Positions 1 through 8,512 of a DNA stretch of 56,054 bases are shown here, piece by piece. The notes under the pieces were generated by a model that had not been told where the DNA came from, did no database searches, and saw only the letters and a list, made by a program, of their open reading frames with translations. The stretch spans positions 1-56,054 of the forward strand of contig DGVM01000031.1 of the NCBI GenBank assembly GCA_002395925.1, in the 5' to 3' direction. Made by a program: the position numbers and the translations under genes. Numbering within the stretch: position 1 is the first letter of the stretch; each line of letters begins with the position of its first letter. This DNA is from Bacteroidales bacterium UBA4284 (lineage in GTDB: Bacteria; Bacteroidota; Bacteroidia; Bacteroidales; UBA932).

Positions 1-910
1 ATGCGAACATGGCGATGAGCATGACCTTCTTGATGCCGAACTTCTTCATGAAGAACGGGATAAGGAGGATACACAGAGTCTCGGACGCCTGCGAAATGGC
101 TATGAGGGCATTGGAATTCTTGACGGCGAAGGTGCCGGCATACTCGGGAATGGAAGCGAACGAACCGAGGAAAGTGTTGGCGTAGCCGTTGGTAATCTGG
201 AGCGAGGCTCCCAGCAGCATGGAGAAGATGAAGAATATGGCGAACTGGCTGTCCTTGAAAAGCGAGAAGGCCTTGAGGCCGAGGGCGTCCGCAAGGGTCT
301 GGTTCCCGGCAGACTTGTTGACGGGACAGGCGGGCATGGTGAGCGCATAGGCGCAGAGCACCAGGGAAAGTATGCCCGAAGACAGAAGCTGGGTGTAAGA
401 ATCCTGCATTGCCACTCCGCCGATCTTGAGGAAGTTGGTGAGCAGCATGCTGCAGATGAAGCCGACGGTACCGAATACACGGATGGGCGGGAAAGCCTGG
501 ACCGGGTCCATCCCCTCCTTGCTCAAAGCATTGTATGCTACGGAATTGGCGATTGCGATGGTGGGCATGAAGAAGGCCACGCTGACGCTGTAGAGCATGA
601 ACAGCGGAGCGAATGCTATGGCCGAGCCTGCCCGCATGCAGTACACTCCGGCGCCGATCATGAACAGGCCGGCGAGGGCATGGCACAGGGAAAGGACTTT
701 CTGCGCCTGGATCTTGCGGTCCGCGACTATGCCCATGAGGGCCGGCATGAAGATGGACACGATGCCCTGCATCGCAAAAAACCACTTGATTTGGGAGCCG
801 AGACCGATATTGCCGAGATAACGGCCGAGCGAAGTGAGGTAAGCCCCCCAGACTGCGAACTCCAGGAAGTTCATCAGGATGAGCTTGAGGGTGATTGGTT
901 TGATTTTCAT
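1..910 (-). CDS. MFS nucleoside:H+ symporter-like transporter (3' part cut by window edge)
   Basis: Inner-membrane major facilitator protein. The first 303 residues are inside the window; the C-terminus lies beyond position 1. It starts MKIKPITLKLILMNFLEF, a pattern typical of the NupG/XapB-like nucleoside:H+ symporter family (NHS) common in Bacteroidetes. Several hydrophobic segments of about 20 residues are visible. A PPIRVFGTVGF stretch around residue 145 fits the loop and helix that follow the first four helices. The start at 910 was chosen because it is the ATG opening the hydrophobic N-terminus, about 40 nt downstream of a TATATTTG box. The gene diverges from tgt. The substrate is inferred from family only; a sugar or other nucleoside-like solute is possible. 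Confidence 0.8.
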   Translation of the reverse strand, partial: MKIKPITLKLILMNFLEFAVWGAYLTSLGRYLGNIGLGSQIKWFFAMQGIVSIFMPALMGIVADRKIQAQKVLSLCHALAGLFMIGAGVYCMRAGSAIAFAPLFMLYSVSVAFFMPTIAIANSVAYNALSKEGMDPVQAFPPIRVFGTVGFICSMLLTNFLKIGGVAMQDSYTQLLSSGILSLVLCAYALTMPACPVNKSAGNQTLADALGLKAFSLFKDSQFAIFFIFSMLLGASLQITNGYANTFLGSFASIPEYAGTFAVKNSNALIAISQASETLCILLIPFFMKKFGIKKVMLIAMFA

Positions 911-952
911 CTGTATTGTGTTATTGGTTAATTACACTGGCGTAATCCTGTC

Positions 953-960
953 CAAATATA
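953..960 (-). promoter_or_regulatory. Bacteroidetes-type -7 box for the MFS gene
   Basis: On the minus strand this reads TATATTTG, matching the Bacteroidetes -7 consensus TAnnTTTG, about 42 nt before the ATG at 910. No clear -33 TTTG is visible. It lies 13 bp from the oppositely directed tgt box, so the two promoters are packed back to back. Confidence 0.5.
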
Positions 961-973
961 CGAATTTTTTCAG

Positions 974-981
974 TAACTTTG
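974..981 (+). promoter_or_regulatory. -7 box for tgt, only 6 nt before the start codon
   Basis: TAACTTTG matches TAnnTTTG exactly. The ATG of tgt follows after 6 nt, so transcription would begin at or just before the start codon, giving a leaderless or nearly leaderless mRNA. A -33 element is not obvious. Confidence 0.5.
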
Positions 982-987
982 CGCCCT

Positions 988-2121
988 ATGATAAAATTCA
1001 CCAAGACCGCATCAGACCCTTTTTCCCGGGCACGCACGGGCGTTCTCTCCACAGACCACGGAGAGATTCCCACCCCCATCTTCATGCCGGTGGGCACCGT
1101 AGGTTCCGTCAAGGGCGTCTATCACCGTGACCTGTCGCAGGACATAGGTGCGCGGATAATACTTGGGAACACTTATCATCTGTACCTGCGTCCGGGCCTG
1201 GACATATTGCGCCGGGCAGGCGGCCTGCACAAATTCGAGCACTGGGACGGCCCCATCCTTACCGACAGCGGCGGCTTCCAGGTTTTCAGCCTCAGCAAGA
1301 TCCGCAAAATCACCCCCGAAGGCTGCAAGTTCTCCTCCCACATCGACGGCTCCCGCCACATGTTCACCCCGGAGAACAACGTCGATACGCAGCGCATAAT
1401 AGGAGCGGATATAATGATGGCTCTGGACGAATGTTGCCCGGGCGATGCAGACCGCAGTTATGCTGCTAAGTCACTTAAACTTACGCAAGGTTGGCTGGAG
1501 CGATACTCGAAGCGGTTTGCAGAGACTGAACCCCTGTACGGATACGCCCAGACCTTCTTCCCCATCATACAGGGATGCACATATCCCGACCTCCGGGTGG
1601 AGGCTGCGGAGCATGCGCTTCAGTTCGCTCAGGCCGGAATAGCCATTGGCGGACTGGCGGTCGGCGAGCCTACCGAAGTCATGTACGAAATGCTCGAAGT
1701 CCTCGACCCCGTCATCCCGCAGGACAAAGCCCGCTACCTGATGGGCGTAGGCACTCCCGCCAACATACTCGAGGGAATAGCCCGAGGCGTAGATATGTTC
1801 GACTGCGTAATGCCCACCAGAAACGCCAGGAACGGCATGATTTTCACCTGGGACGGCGCAATCAACATGCGTAACGCCAAGTGGGCCGACGATTTCTCGC
1901 CAATCGACCCCCTCGGCACGTCATTTGTTGACCATTATTACACCAAGGCATATCTGCACCACCTGTTCATCGCAGGCGAGATGTTTGCGGCGATGCTCGC
2001 CAGCGAGCACAACCTCGCGTTCTACCTAGAACTCGTGCGCCAGGCGCGCGCCCATATAGAGGAAGGAGACTTCACAGCATGGAAAAACAGCGCCGTGCAG
2101 CGCCTCAGCCAAAGGATTTAG
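988..2121 (+). CDS. tgt: Queuine/preQ1 tRNA-guanine transglycosylase
   Basis: Exchanges guanine 34 of GUN-anticodon tRNAs for the preQ1 base in queuosine synthesis. The 377-residue length is normal. The active-site motif DSGGFQVFSLS (D93) and the nucleophile region VDMFDCVMPTR (D272) are both present, as is the GGLAVGE motif. The start at 988 is the first ATG; a TTG at 979 in the same frame sits inside the promoter box. Odd: the classical CxCxxC zinc ligands before the YxxAYLHHL segment are replaced by GTSFVD, so the structural zinc site appears to be missing. I recall similar replacements in other Bacteroidetes enzymes. It is followed after 1 nt by an LptF/G-type gene, probably co-transcribed. 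Confidence 0.95.
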   Translation: MIKFTKTASDPFSRARTGVLSTDHGEIPTPIFMPVGTVGSVKGVYHRDLSQDIGARIILGNTYHLYLRPGLDILRRAGGLHKFEHWDGPILTDSGGFQVFSLSKIRKITPEGCKFSSHIDGSRHMFTPENNVDTQRIIGADIMMALDECCPGDADRSYAAKSLKLTQGWLERYSKRFAETEPLYGYAQTFFPIIQGCTYPDLRVEAAEHALQFAQAGIAIGGLAVGEPTEVMYEMLEVLDPVIPQDKARYLMGVGTPANILEGIARGVDMFDCVMPTRNARNGMIFTWDGAINMRNAKWADDFSPIDPLGTSFVDHYYTKAYLHHLFIAGEMFAAMLASEHNLAFYLELVRQARAHIEEGDFTAWKNSAVQRLSQRI

Positions 2122-2122
2122 G

Positions 2123-3217
2123 ATGGAGTTAAGGCCCAAAATACTCGACCGCTACATAGTGAAGAAGTTCCTCATGACCTTCCTCATAGCGCTCCTTGTA
2201 GTCATCCTCCTCGTCATCATATTCGACATCTCCGAAAAGATAGAGAACTTCGTAGAGCACGAAGTTCCCCTGAAGAGCATCATATTCGACTACTACGTGA
2301 ACTTCATTCCGTATTTCATAAACATGTTCTCTCCCCTGTTCGTGTTTATTACGGTTATTTTCTTCACGTCCCGCATGGCCGCCAACTCGGAGATCATAGC
2401 TATACTGTCGGGTGGCGTAAGCTATCACAGGATGATGGTGCCGTACATGTTTTCGGCTGCGGTCATAGCCCTGCTGTCCCTTGGGCTGAACCTCTACGTC
2501 ATACCAAGGTCCAACTTCTCGCGCGTAGATTTCGAAACTAAGTATGTCGACCAGTCCTACACCAAGTACAGCCGCAACAACGTCCACTACCAGATAGCTC
2601 CGGGACAGTTCGTATATGTGCAGTCCTTCAGCGCTTACAACAACACTGCGTATAAGTTCACCCTCGAAACCATCGAGGACAACAAGCTCGTTTCCAAACT
2701 GACCGCGGAATCCGCCACCTGGGACAGCACCTTCGGCGGCTGGCACCTGCGGCGCTACTTCATCCGCGACTATACAAAAGGCCTGGAGGACTATGTCAAG
2801 ACCGGAGAGGCCAAGGACACCGTGATAGCTCTCAAGCTGAGCGATTTCTACCGCAACCAGAAAACGGTGGAGACGCTTACGCGCCGCGAGCTCAACGCAC
2901 TTATCGACACCCAGAAGATGCGTGGCGACGCGAACGTCATGTACGCCCTCATCGAGAAGAACAAGCGCTATACTCTGCCATTCTCGGCCTTCATCCTGAC
3001 CATCATGGCGGTATCCCTGACCTCGCGCAAGAAGCGCGGCGGAATAGGTTTCAACCTTGCCCTCGGCATAGGCCTCGCGTTCCTCTATATCCTGTTCCTG
3101 CGGTTCAGCGAAATGTTCGTTTTTACCGGGACTTTGCCGGCTGCCCTTGCGATGTGGCTGCCCAACATAGTTTACACCATAATAGCGGCCGTTTTGTACA
3201 AATTGGCCCCCAAATAG
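2123..3217 (+). CDS. LptF/LptG family (YjgP/YjgQ) permease
   Basis: 364-residue inner-membrane protein of the LPS-export permease family, which with LptB drives lipopolysaccharide from the inner membrane to the periplasmic bridge. The layout is typical: a cytoplasmic N-terminus (LDRYIVKKFLMTF), three helices to about residue 115, a beta-rich periplasmic domain of about 150 residues, then three more helices from about 275 to the end. LptF and LptG cannot be told apart from one copy. It starts 1 nt after the tgt stop, a pairing often seen in Bacteroidales, and a strong hairpin follows it. Confidence 0.9.
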   Translation: MELRPKILDRYIVKKFLMTFLIALLVVILLVIIFDISEKIENFVEHEVPLKSIIFDYYVNFIPYFINMFSPLFVFITVIFFTSRMAANSEIIAILSGGVSYHRMMVPYMFSAAVIALLSLGLNLYVIPRSNFSRVDFETKYVDQSYTKYSRNNVHYQIAPGQFVYVQSFSAYNNTAYKFTLETIEDNKLVSKLTAESATWDSTFGGWHLRRYFIRDYTKGLEDYVKTGEAKDTVIALKLSDFYRNQKTVETLTRRELNALIDTQKMRGDANVMYALIEKNKRYTLPFSAFILTIMAVSLTSRKKRGGIGFNLALGIGLAFLYILFLRFSEMFVFTGTLPAALAMWLPNIVYTIIAAVLYKLAPK

Positions 3218-3273
3218 GCCATATAACAAAATTGTTAAGGTTTAGAACTTTTTTGTTTTAAATATTGTTAATC

Positions 3274-3297
3274 AAGCGCTCCCAAAAGGGAGCGCTT
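3274..3297 (+). terminator. Rho-independent-type hairpin after the tgt operon
   Basis: Perfect 10-bp stem AAGCGCTCCC / GGGAGCGCTT with an AAAA loop, 56 nt after the permease stop. Only a weak T-run follows (ATCGTTTA). It separates the housekeeping operon from the SusC locus. Confidence 0.7.
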
Positions 3298-3456
3298 ATC
3301 GTTTATACTATCGAAAGTAAACAAAACCCAAAAGCCCGGAAATGAAACGGAATTACGTGCGCCCGCGCTCCTATTAAGTGTAATTTCAAAAAAAAGTTTC
3401 TATCTTGCGTTCCCTTCGACAGAAGAGATTATCCTTAACAATTAATAACACAAATA
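3298..3456 (+). promoter_or_regulatory. Leader and probable promoter region of the SusC operon
   Basis: A-rich non-coding stretch. TATCTTGC at 3401-3408 is one mismatch from the TAnnTTTG -7 box and would leave a leader of about 45 nt before the susC ATG. No convincing -33 TTTG at 19-21 bp spacing is visible. No sigma/anti-sigma, HTCS or SusR-type regulator gene lies next to it. Confidence 0.35.
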
Positions 3457-6400
3457 ATGAAGCACCATCTTCTTTCCTTCCTATGTGCCTTAGCCGCCTT
3501 GTCGGCCTTCATGCTGGCACATTCCCCGGAAGCGTCCGCTCAGCAGGAAGGCAAGCTCACGGTCACAGGTGTCGTCATCGACGAACTTGGCGAACCCATG
3601 ATCGGAGCCGGCGTCCTCGTCAAGAACACGGTCAACGGTGCCATCACCAATCTCGACGGCGAATATACCATCACGGTTGACGCTGCGGGCGGCGGCGGCA
3701 TCCTCATCTTCTCCAGCATAGGCTACGCCGACCAGGAGATTCCCGTCAACGGACGAACCGAAATCAACATCCAGATGAAGCTTGACACCGAGGTCCTCGA
3801 AGAAGTCGTCGTCGTTGGTTACGGCACGCAGAAGCGCGAATCCGTCGTCGGCGCCATCTCCACCGTGGACGTAAGCAACATCAAGGTCCCTTCGGCCCAA
3901 CTGTCCTCCGGTCTCGCAGGCCAGCTTTCCGGCGTCGTCGCCGTACAGCGTTCCGGACAGCCCGGTTCGAGTTCCGCCGACTTCTACATCCGAGGCGTAT
4001 CCTCCTTCCAGGGCACCGTCACTCCCCTGGTCCTCGTTGACGGCGTGGAACGCGACATAGACCTGGTCGATACCGACGACATCGCATCCTTCTCCATACT
4101 CAAGGATGCATCCGCATCAGCCGTTTACGGTGTGCGCGGAGCCAACGGCGTCATCCTCATCACCACCAAGAAGGGCGAGGTCGGCCGTCCCAAGGTCAAC
4201 GTCCGCGAAGAGACCGGCATCACCCAGCCACTTGTCATGCCGTCCTTCGTCAATTCGGAGCAGTTCGCCAACATGTACAACTGGGCTTCGGGCGAGCAGT
4301 ACTACAGTCCCGAAGACATAGAGAAGTACCGCACCCACTCCGACCCCGACCTCTATCCCGACGTAAACTGGATAGAGACCATGTACAAGCCGCTCGCCAG
4401 CAACGAAAGGATCAACGTATCCATCAGCGGCGGTACCGACGTGGTGCGTTATTTCGTATCCGGCAGCTACTTCACGGAGAGTTCTATCTTCCGCAACGCC
4501 AAAAACATATACGACTACGACTCGTCCATCAGCTACGACAAGTTCAACTTCAGGGCCAACGTGGACATCAACCTCACCGAGTCCACCGTGCTCGCCCTCA
4601 ACGTAGCGAATATCTACGAGACCCGTGTATCTCCCGGCACCAGCACCGGGAATATCTGGAGCTGGGCTTTCTCCACTTCTCCCAACGCCGTGCCTTACGA
4701 GTACTCCGACGGCACCATATCGCGCCCTTCGGGAACCAATGAGAACCCCTGGAACCTCCTTGTACACACCGGCTACGCAGAGTCGTTCACCAATTCCGCC
4801 CAGTCGGTCATCGGTCTTACCCAGGACTTCGGCAAGCTGTGGGAGCCCCTCGAGGGCCTTACCGGCAACATGAAGTTCTCCTGGGACGCCTGGAACTATC
4901 AGTACCAGGGCCGTACCAAGACTCCCCGCCAGTATCACGCACAGGGCCGCGACGAGGAGGGCAACCTTATCTTCGGCGACCCCATAGTCGAAGGCACCTC
5001 CAGCCTGAGCTATTCCGCAAGCGGTTCCAGCAGCATGAATACATACCTGGAGGCCTCTCTCACCTACAACCGCCTCTTCGGACATCACCGCCTCGGCGGC
5101 ATGATCCTTTACAACCATTCCATACGCCGCACCACCCTCGGAGGCAGCGAGACCACTTCGCTTCCCTATAAGAACCAGGGCGTCGCAGGCCGTGTGACTT
5201 ATGCATTCAAGGACCGTTACTTCGCAGAGGTCAACGTGGGTTACAACGGCAGCGAAAACTTCGCTCCAGGCCACCGTTTCGGCTTCTTCCCCGCAGTTTC
5301 CGCCGGTTACCTCATCTCCGAGGAGCCTTTCTGGGAGCCCGTCAAGAACACAGTCAACATGCTCAAGCTCAAGGCTTCCTACGGAAAGGTCGGCAACGAC
5401 CAGATAGGCGGCGACCGCTGGCTGTACCTGCCCACCATCATCAATGGCAACTATGCGACCATCGGCGAAACGGGCGGCAACGGCGGCTACGGCCTCGCCA
5501 TCGGCCGTCCCGAGAACCTCAACTTCTCCTGGGAAGAAGAGACCAAGCTCAACGCCGGCGTAGAGTTCGAACTCTGGCACGACCTGCGTGTCATGGTCGA
5601 TTACTTCGACTCACACCGTACCGGAATCCTCATGCTCCGCGGAGGACTTCCCGGCATCGCAGGATACCAGAACGGCAGCAAGCTTCCCTACGTCAACGTA
5701 GGCGAGACCCGCAACCGCGGCGTGGATCTGAGCGCCGAGTATCACAAGCAGATAGGCGACCTGTTCCTCGCAGCCCGCGGCAACTTCACCTACAACCGCA
5801 ACAACCTGGTCAACAACGACGAACCCGACTGGAAATACAAGTACCAGAACCGCATCGGCAAGCCTTATGGCGTAGGTGCCAGCCAGCCGTGGGGACTGCT
5901 CGCCATCGGCCTGTTCGAAAGTGAGGAAGAAATAGCCAACTCCCCCGTCCAGACCTTCGGCGAATACCGCGTTGGCGATATCAAGTATCAGGATATCAAC
6001 GGCGACGGACGCATCGACTCCGACGACCAGATATACTTGGGATACACCACGTTACCAGAGATTACCTACGGCTTTGGTTTCAATGCCGAATACAAGGGTT
6101 TCGACTTCAATGTCTTCTTCCAGGGCATTGGCAACGTCAATTTCTTCCTCAGCGGCTCATCCCTTACCTCTCCCTTCTCGTCCACTGCAATCGAGCGTTC
6201 GGCCGTACAGAAGGATGTGTGGGACAACGGCTGGAACCAGCTTACCGCCAACGGAACCGACATGTCACGCGCTTCCGAAGCCGTATATCCCCGCCTGTCC
6301 ATAGGATCCGCTGCAGGTTCCTCCAACAACCAGCAGACCTCTTCCTGGTGGCAGAGAGACGGCAGCTTCCTGAGGCTCAAGAACTTCGAGATTGGTTACT

Positions 6401-6582
6401 CTCTTCCCAAGCCTCTTCTCGCTCGCTCCGGATTCATCCAGTCCCTCAGGCTGTATATCTCCGGCAACAATCTGCTCACCTTCTCCAAATTCAAGCTGTG
6501 GGATCCCGAGCAGGGCGGCGGCCAGGGTGCTTCCTACCCCAACAACAGGGTCTATTCCTTCGGTCTCAACGCTAACTTCTAA
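3457..6582 (+). CDS. SusC/RagA-type TonB-dependent outer-membrane transporter
   Basis: Imports oligosaccharides or glycopeptides across the outer membrane together with the SusD lipoprotein. 1041 residues. A signal peptide ends near AHSPEASAQ; then comes a carboxypeptidase-D-like domain (about 35-110, GVVIDELGEPMIGAGV), a TonB-box-like VVVGYGTQ, and a plug domain with FYIRGVSSF, LVLVDGV, ILKDASASAVYGVRGANGVI. The rest is a 22-strand-type barrel ending in a C-terminal aromatic residue (FGLNANF). First gene of a long plus-strand operon; the next start overlaps its stop. The substrate is inferred from downstream sialidase and M60 protease genes as host mucin-type glycan or glycopeptide. Confidence 0.95.
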   Translation: MKHHLLSFLCALAALSAFMLAHSPEASAQQEGKLTVTGVVIDELGEPMIGAGVLVKNTVNGAITNLDGEYTITVDAAGGGGILIFSSIGYADQEIPVNGRTEINIQMKLDTEVLEEVVVVGYGTQKRESVVGAISTVDVSNIKVPSAQLSSGLAGQLSGVVAVQRSGQPGSSSADFYIRGVSSFQGTVTPLVLVDGVERDIDLVDTDDIASFSILKDASASAVYGVRGANGVILITTKKGEVGRPKVNVREETGITQPLVMPSFVNSEQFANMYNWASGEQYYSPEDIEKYRTHSDPDLYPDVNWIETMYKPLASNERINVSISGGTDVVRYFVSGSYFTESSIFRNAKNIYDYDSSISYDKFNFRANVDINLTESTVLALNVANIYETRVSPGTSTGNIWSWAFSTSPNAVPYEYSDGTISRPSGTNENPWNLLVHTGYAESFTNSAQSVIGLTQDFGKLWEPLEGLTGNMKFSWDAWNYQYQGRTKTPRQYHAQGRDEEGNLIFGDPIVEGTSSLSYSASGSSSMNTYLEASLTYNRLFGHHRLGGMILYNHSIRRTTLGGSETTSLPYKNQGVAGRVTYAFKDRYFAEVNVGYNGSENFAPGHRFGFFPAVSAGYLISEEPFWEPVKNTVNMLKLKASYGKVGNDQIGGDRWLYLPTIINGNYATIGETGGNGGYGLAIGRPENLNFSWEEETKLNAGVEFELWHDLRVMVDYFDSHRTGILMLRGGLPGIAGYQNGSKLPYVNVGETRNRGVDLSAEYHKQIGDLFLAARGNFTYNRNNLVNNDEPDWKYKYQNRIGKPYGVGASQPWGLLAIGLFESEEEIANSPVQTFGEYRVGDIKYQDINGDGRIDSDDQIYLGYTTLPEITYGFGFNAEYKGFDFNVFFQGIGNVNFFLSGSSLTSPFSSTAIERSAVQKDVWDNGWNQLTANGTDMSRASEAVYPRLSIGSAAGSSNNQQTSSWWQRDGSFLRLKNFEIGYSLPKPLLARSGFIQSLRLYISGNNLLTFSKFKLWDPEQGGGQGASYPNNRVYSFGLNANF

Positions 6583-8492
6583 TGGGCACTACAATGAAAA
6601 CATTATACAAATGCCTTCTGGCAGCCCTCTGCGGCCTCGCCCTTGTTTCCTGTGAGAGTTTCCTCGACCGCCAGGAAGACGAGCAGCTCACGGAAGAAAA
6701 AATCTGGGCCTCGTTCAGCTATACCCGCCAGTACTTCTTCAACTGCATGGGTTACCTGCCCAACGACGCCACCAACTTCTACAACAGCACTCCTTATTTC
6801 GGAGCGACCGACGAGGCTTCCATGACCTGGAACTACGCCTACAGGTACATCAATTTCGGTTCATGGAATGCCACCACCGTACCCAACGACTATTTCAACG
6901 TTCGTTACGAGTGCATCCGCGACTGCAACATATTCCTCAAGAACGTGCTCAACTGCTCGGACCCCATACTCGAGAACGACGCAGCCCGCAAGGCCCAGCT
7001 CCAGCTGTGGTACGACTGCGCACGCTGGGCCCGTGCATACACGTACTTCCTGCTCATGCGCGACTACGGCCCTGTGTTCCTCGTCGGCGACGAGGTCATG
7101 GACTTCACGGCTTCCACGCAGGATCTTCAGCGCCCCCGCAACACCTGGGATGAATGTGTCAACTACGTAGTATCGGAAATGACCTACTGCGCAGAGAATC
7201 TGCCCGCAACGCTCACCAGCGCCAACTACGGTCTGCCTACTCGTGGAGCCGCCCTTGCAGTCATCTCCCGTCTGCAGCTCTACTCCGCCCGTCCGCTTTT
7301 CAACGGCAACCCCCTGTACCGCACCATGCGCAATCCCGACGGCACACAGCTCTTCCCTACCGAGTTTGACGCACAGAAATGGGTGCTCGCCGCGCAGGCA
7401 GCAAAAAGGGTCATCGACCTCGGGGTTTACAGTCTCTACAAGGACAAGGAAGACCCCACCAACCCCTACCTCAACTATTACGGTGTATTCCAGCAGACCT
7501 GGAATGACGAGCTGATTTACTGCGGCGGCGGTTACCAGAACCGCTGGTCACTCAGCGTCCACACAGCTCCCACAGACATCGCTACCGGAACCGCATACGG
7601 CGGTTGGGGTCCCACGCAGAGCTCCGTGGACAGCTATGCCATGGCAGACGGCCGCTATCCCATCACGGGTTACGACCGCAGCGGCGCTCCCATAGTGGAT
7701 TACAGCTCCGGTTATCCCGCACCCGACCGCGAGTTCGACCTCACCAGCATAGTAAACCCGTTCCTCACGGCACTCAAGGTCTCAGCAGCCGACGCCACGT
7801 CCAATTCTCCCAGGATGTACGCCTCCCGCGAACCCCGCTTCTACGTGACCGTTTACTATCCGGGAGCCGGCTGGAAGCACGGTGAAGCCGTAGGACGCGC
7901 CTTCTTTGCCGACGGCGCCGCAGGCCACACCACACACGACTTCCCCATCACCGGCTATCTGGTGAACAAATGGTACGACCACACCCTGGATTCTTACCAG
8001 GACCAGTGGGGCAACGTGACCTTCCCTACCTTCCGCTACGCCGAAATCTACCTCAATTACATCGAGGCTGTACTCGAATGTGAAGCTGCAGGAGTCAGCG
8101 GCGCCGACGTCGATCACGACCTCGCAATGCAGTACTGGGCCGAGCTTCGCGCACGCAGCGGAATGGCTCCCATTACGGAGATCTATCCCGAGGCCGACAC
8201 CGAACGCCTCATCGAATACGTCCGCCGCGAGCGTCAGATAGAACTTGCCCAGGAAGGCCACCGTTACTTCGACGTACGCACCTGGATGCTCGGTACCGAA
8301 CTTCTCAACGGCCCTGTCTATGGTCTCGACACCAGCGTCAAGTCCAACAGAAGCGCCACGACCGTACCTCCCGAGATGTGGACCCGCAAGGTGGTGGAGA
8401 CTCGCGTCTTCCGTTCGAATCACTATCTCTATCCTTTCCTCCAGAGGGAACTCGACCGTAACAAGGTCCTCACCCAGAACTTCGGATGGTAA
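6582..8492 (+). CDS. SusD/RagB-family surface glycan-binding lipoprotein
   Basis: Partner of the SusC channel; binds ligand as the lid over the barrel. 636 residues with a lipoprotein signal MKTLYKCLLAALCGLALVSC, so C24 from this start is the lipidated cysteine. The alpha-helical TPR-like core includes WDECVNYVVSEM. The C-terminus NHYLYPFLQRELDRN ... LTQNFGW is the hallmark SusD ending. The ATG at 6582 overlaps the susC stop; an in-frame ATG at 6594 begins directly at the signal peptide and is equally plausible. Confidence 0.95.
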   Translation: MGTTMKTLYKCLLAALCGLALVSCESFLDRQEDEQLTEEKIWASFSYTRQYFFNCMGYLPNDATNFYNSTPYFGATDEASMTWNYAYRYINFGSWNATTVPNDYFNVRYECIRDCNIFLKNVLNCSDPILENDAARKAQLQLWYDCARWARAYTYFLLMRDYGPVFLVGDEVMDFTASTQDLQRPRNTWDECVNYVVSEMTYCAENLPATLTSANYGLPTRGAALAVISRLQLYSARPLFNGNPLYRTMRNPDGTQLFPTEFDAQKWVLAAQAAKRVIDLGVYSLYKDKEDPTNPYLNYYGVFQQTWNDELIYCGGGYQNRWSLSVHTAPTDIATGTAYGGWGPTQSSVDSYAMADGRYPITGYDRSGAPIVDYSSGYPAPDREFDLTSIVNPFLTALKVSAADATSNSPRMYASREPRFYVTVYYPGAGWKHGEAVGRAFFADGAAGHTTHDFPITGYLVNKWYDHTLDSYQDQWGNVTFPTFRYAEIYLNYIEAVLECEAAGVSGADVDHDLAMQYWAELRARSGMAPITEIYPEADTERLIEYVRRERQIELAQEGHRYFDVRTWMLGTELLNGPVYGLDTSVKSNRSATTVPPEMWTRKVVETRVFRSNHYLYPFLQRELDRNKVLTQNFGW

Positions 8493-8512
8493 ACCTTAAG
8501 ATACTAGTAATT

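Noticed and set aside
2129..3229. Long open frame of 366 codons on the minus strand opposite the LptF/G gene
   Set aside because: It mirrors the real gene, has low-complexity composition (runs of V, G, Y, E) and no recognisable motif. Long antisense frames are expected in G+C-rich coding DNA.
4117..5580. 487-codon minus-strand open frame inside susC
   Set aside because: Antisense shadow of a well-supported TonB-dependent transporter; no domain pattern and no promoter.
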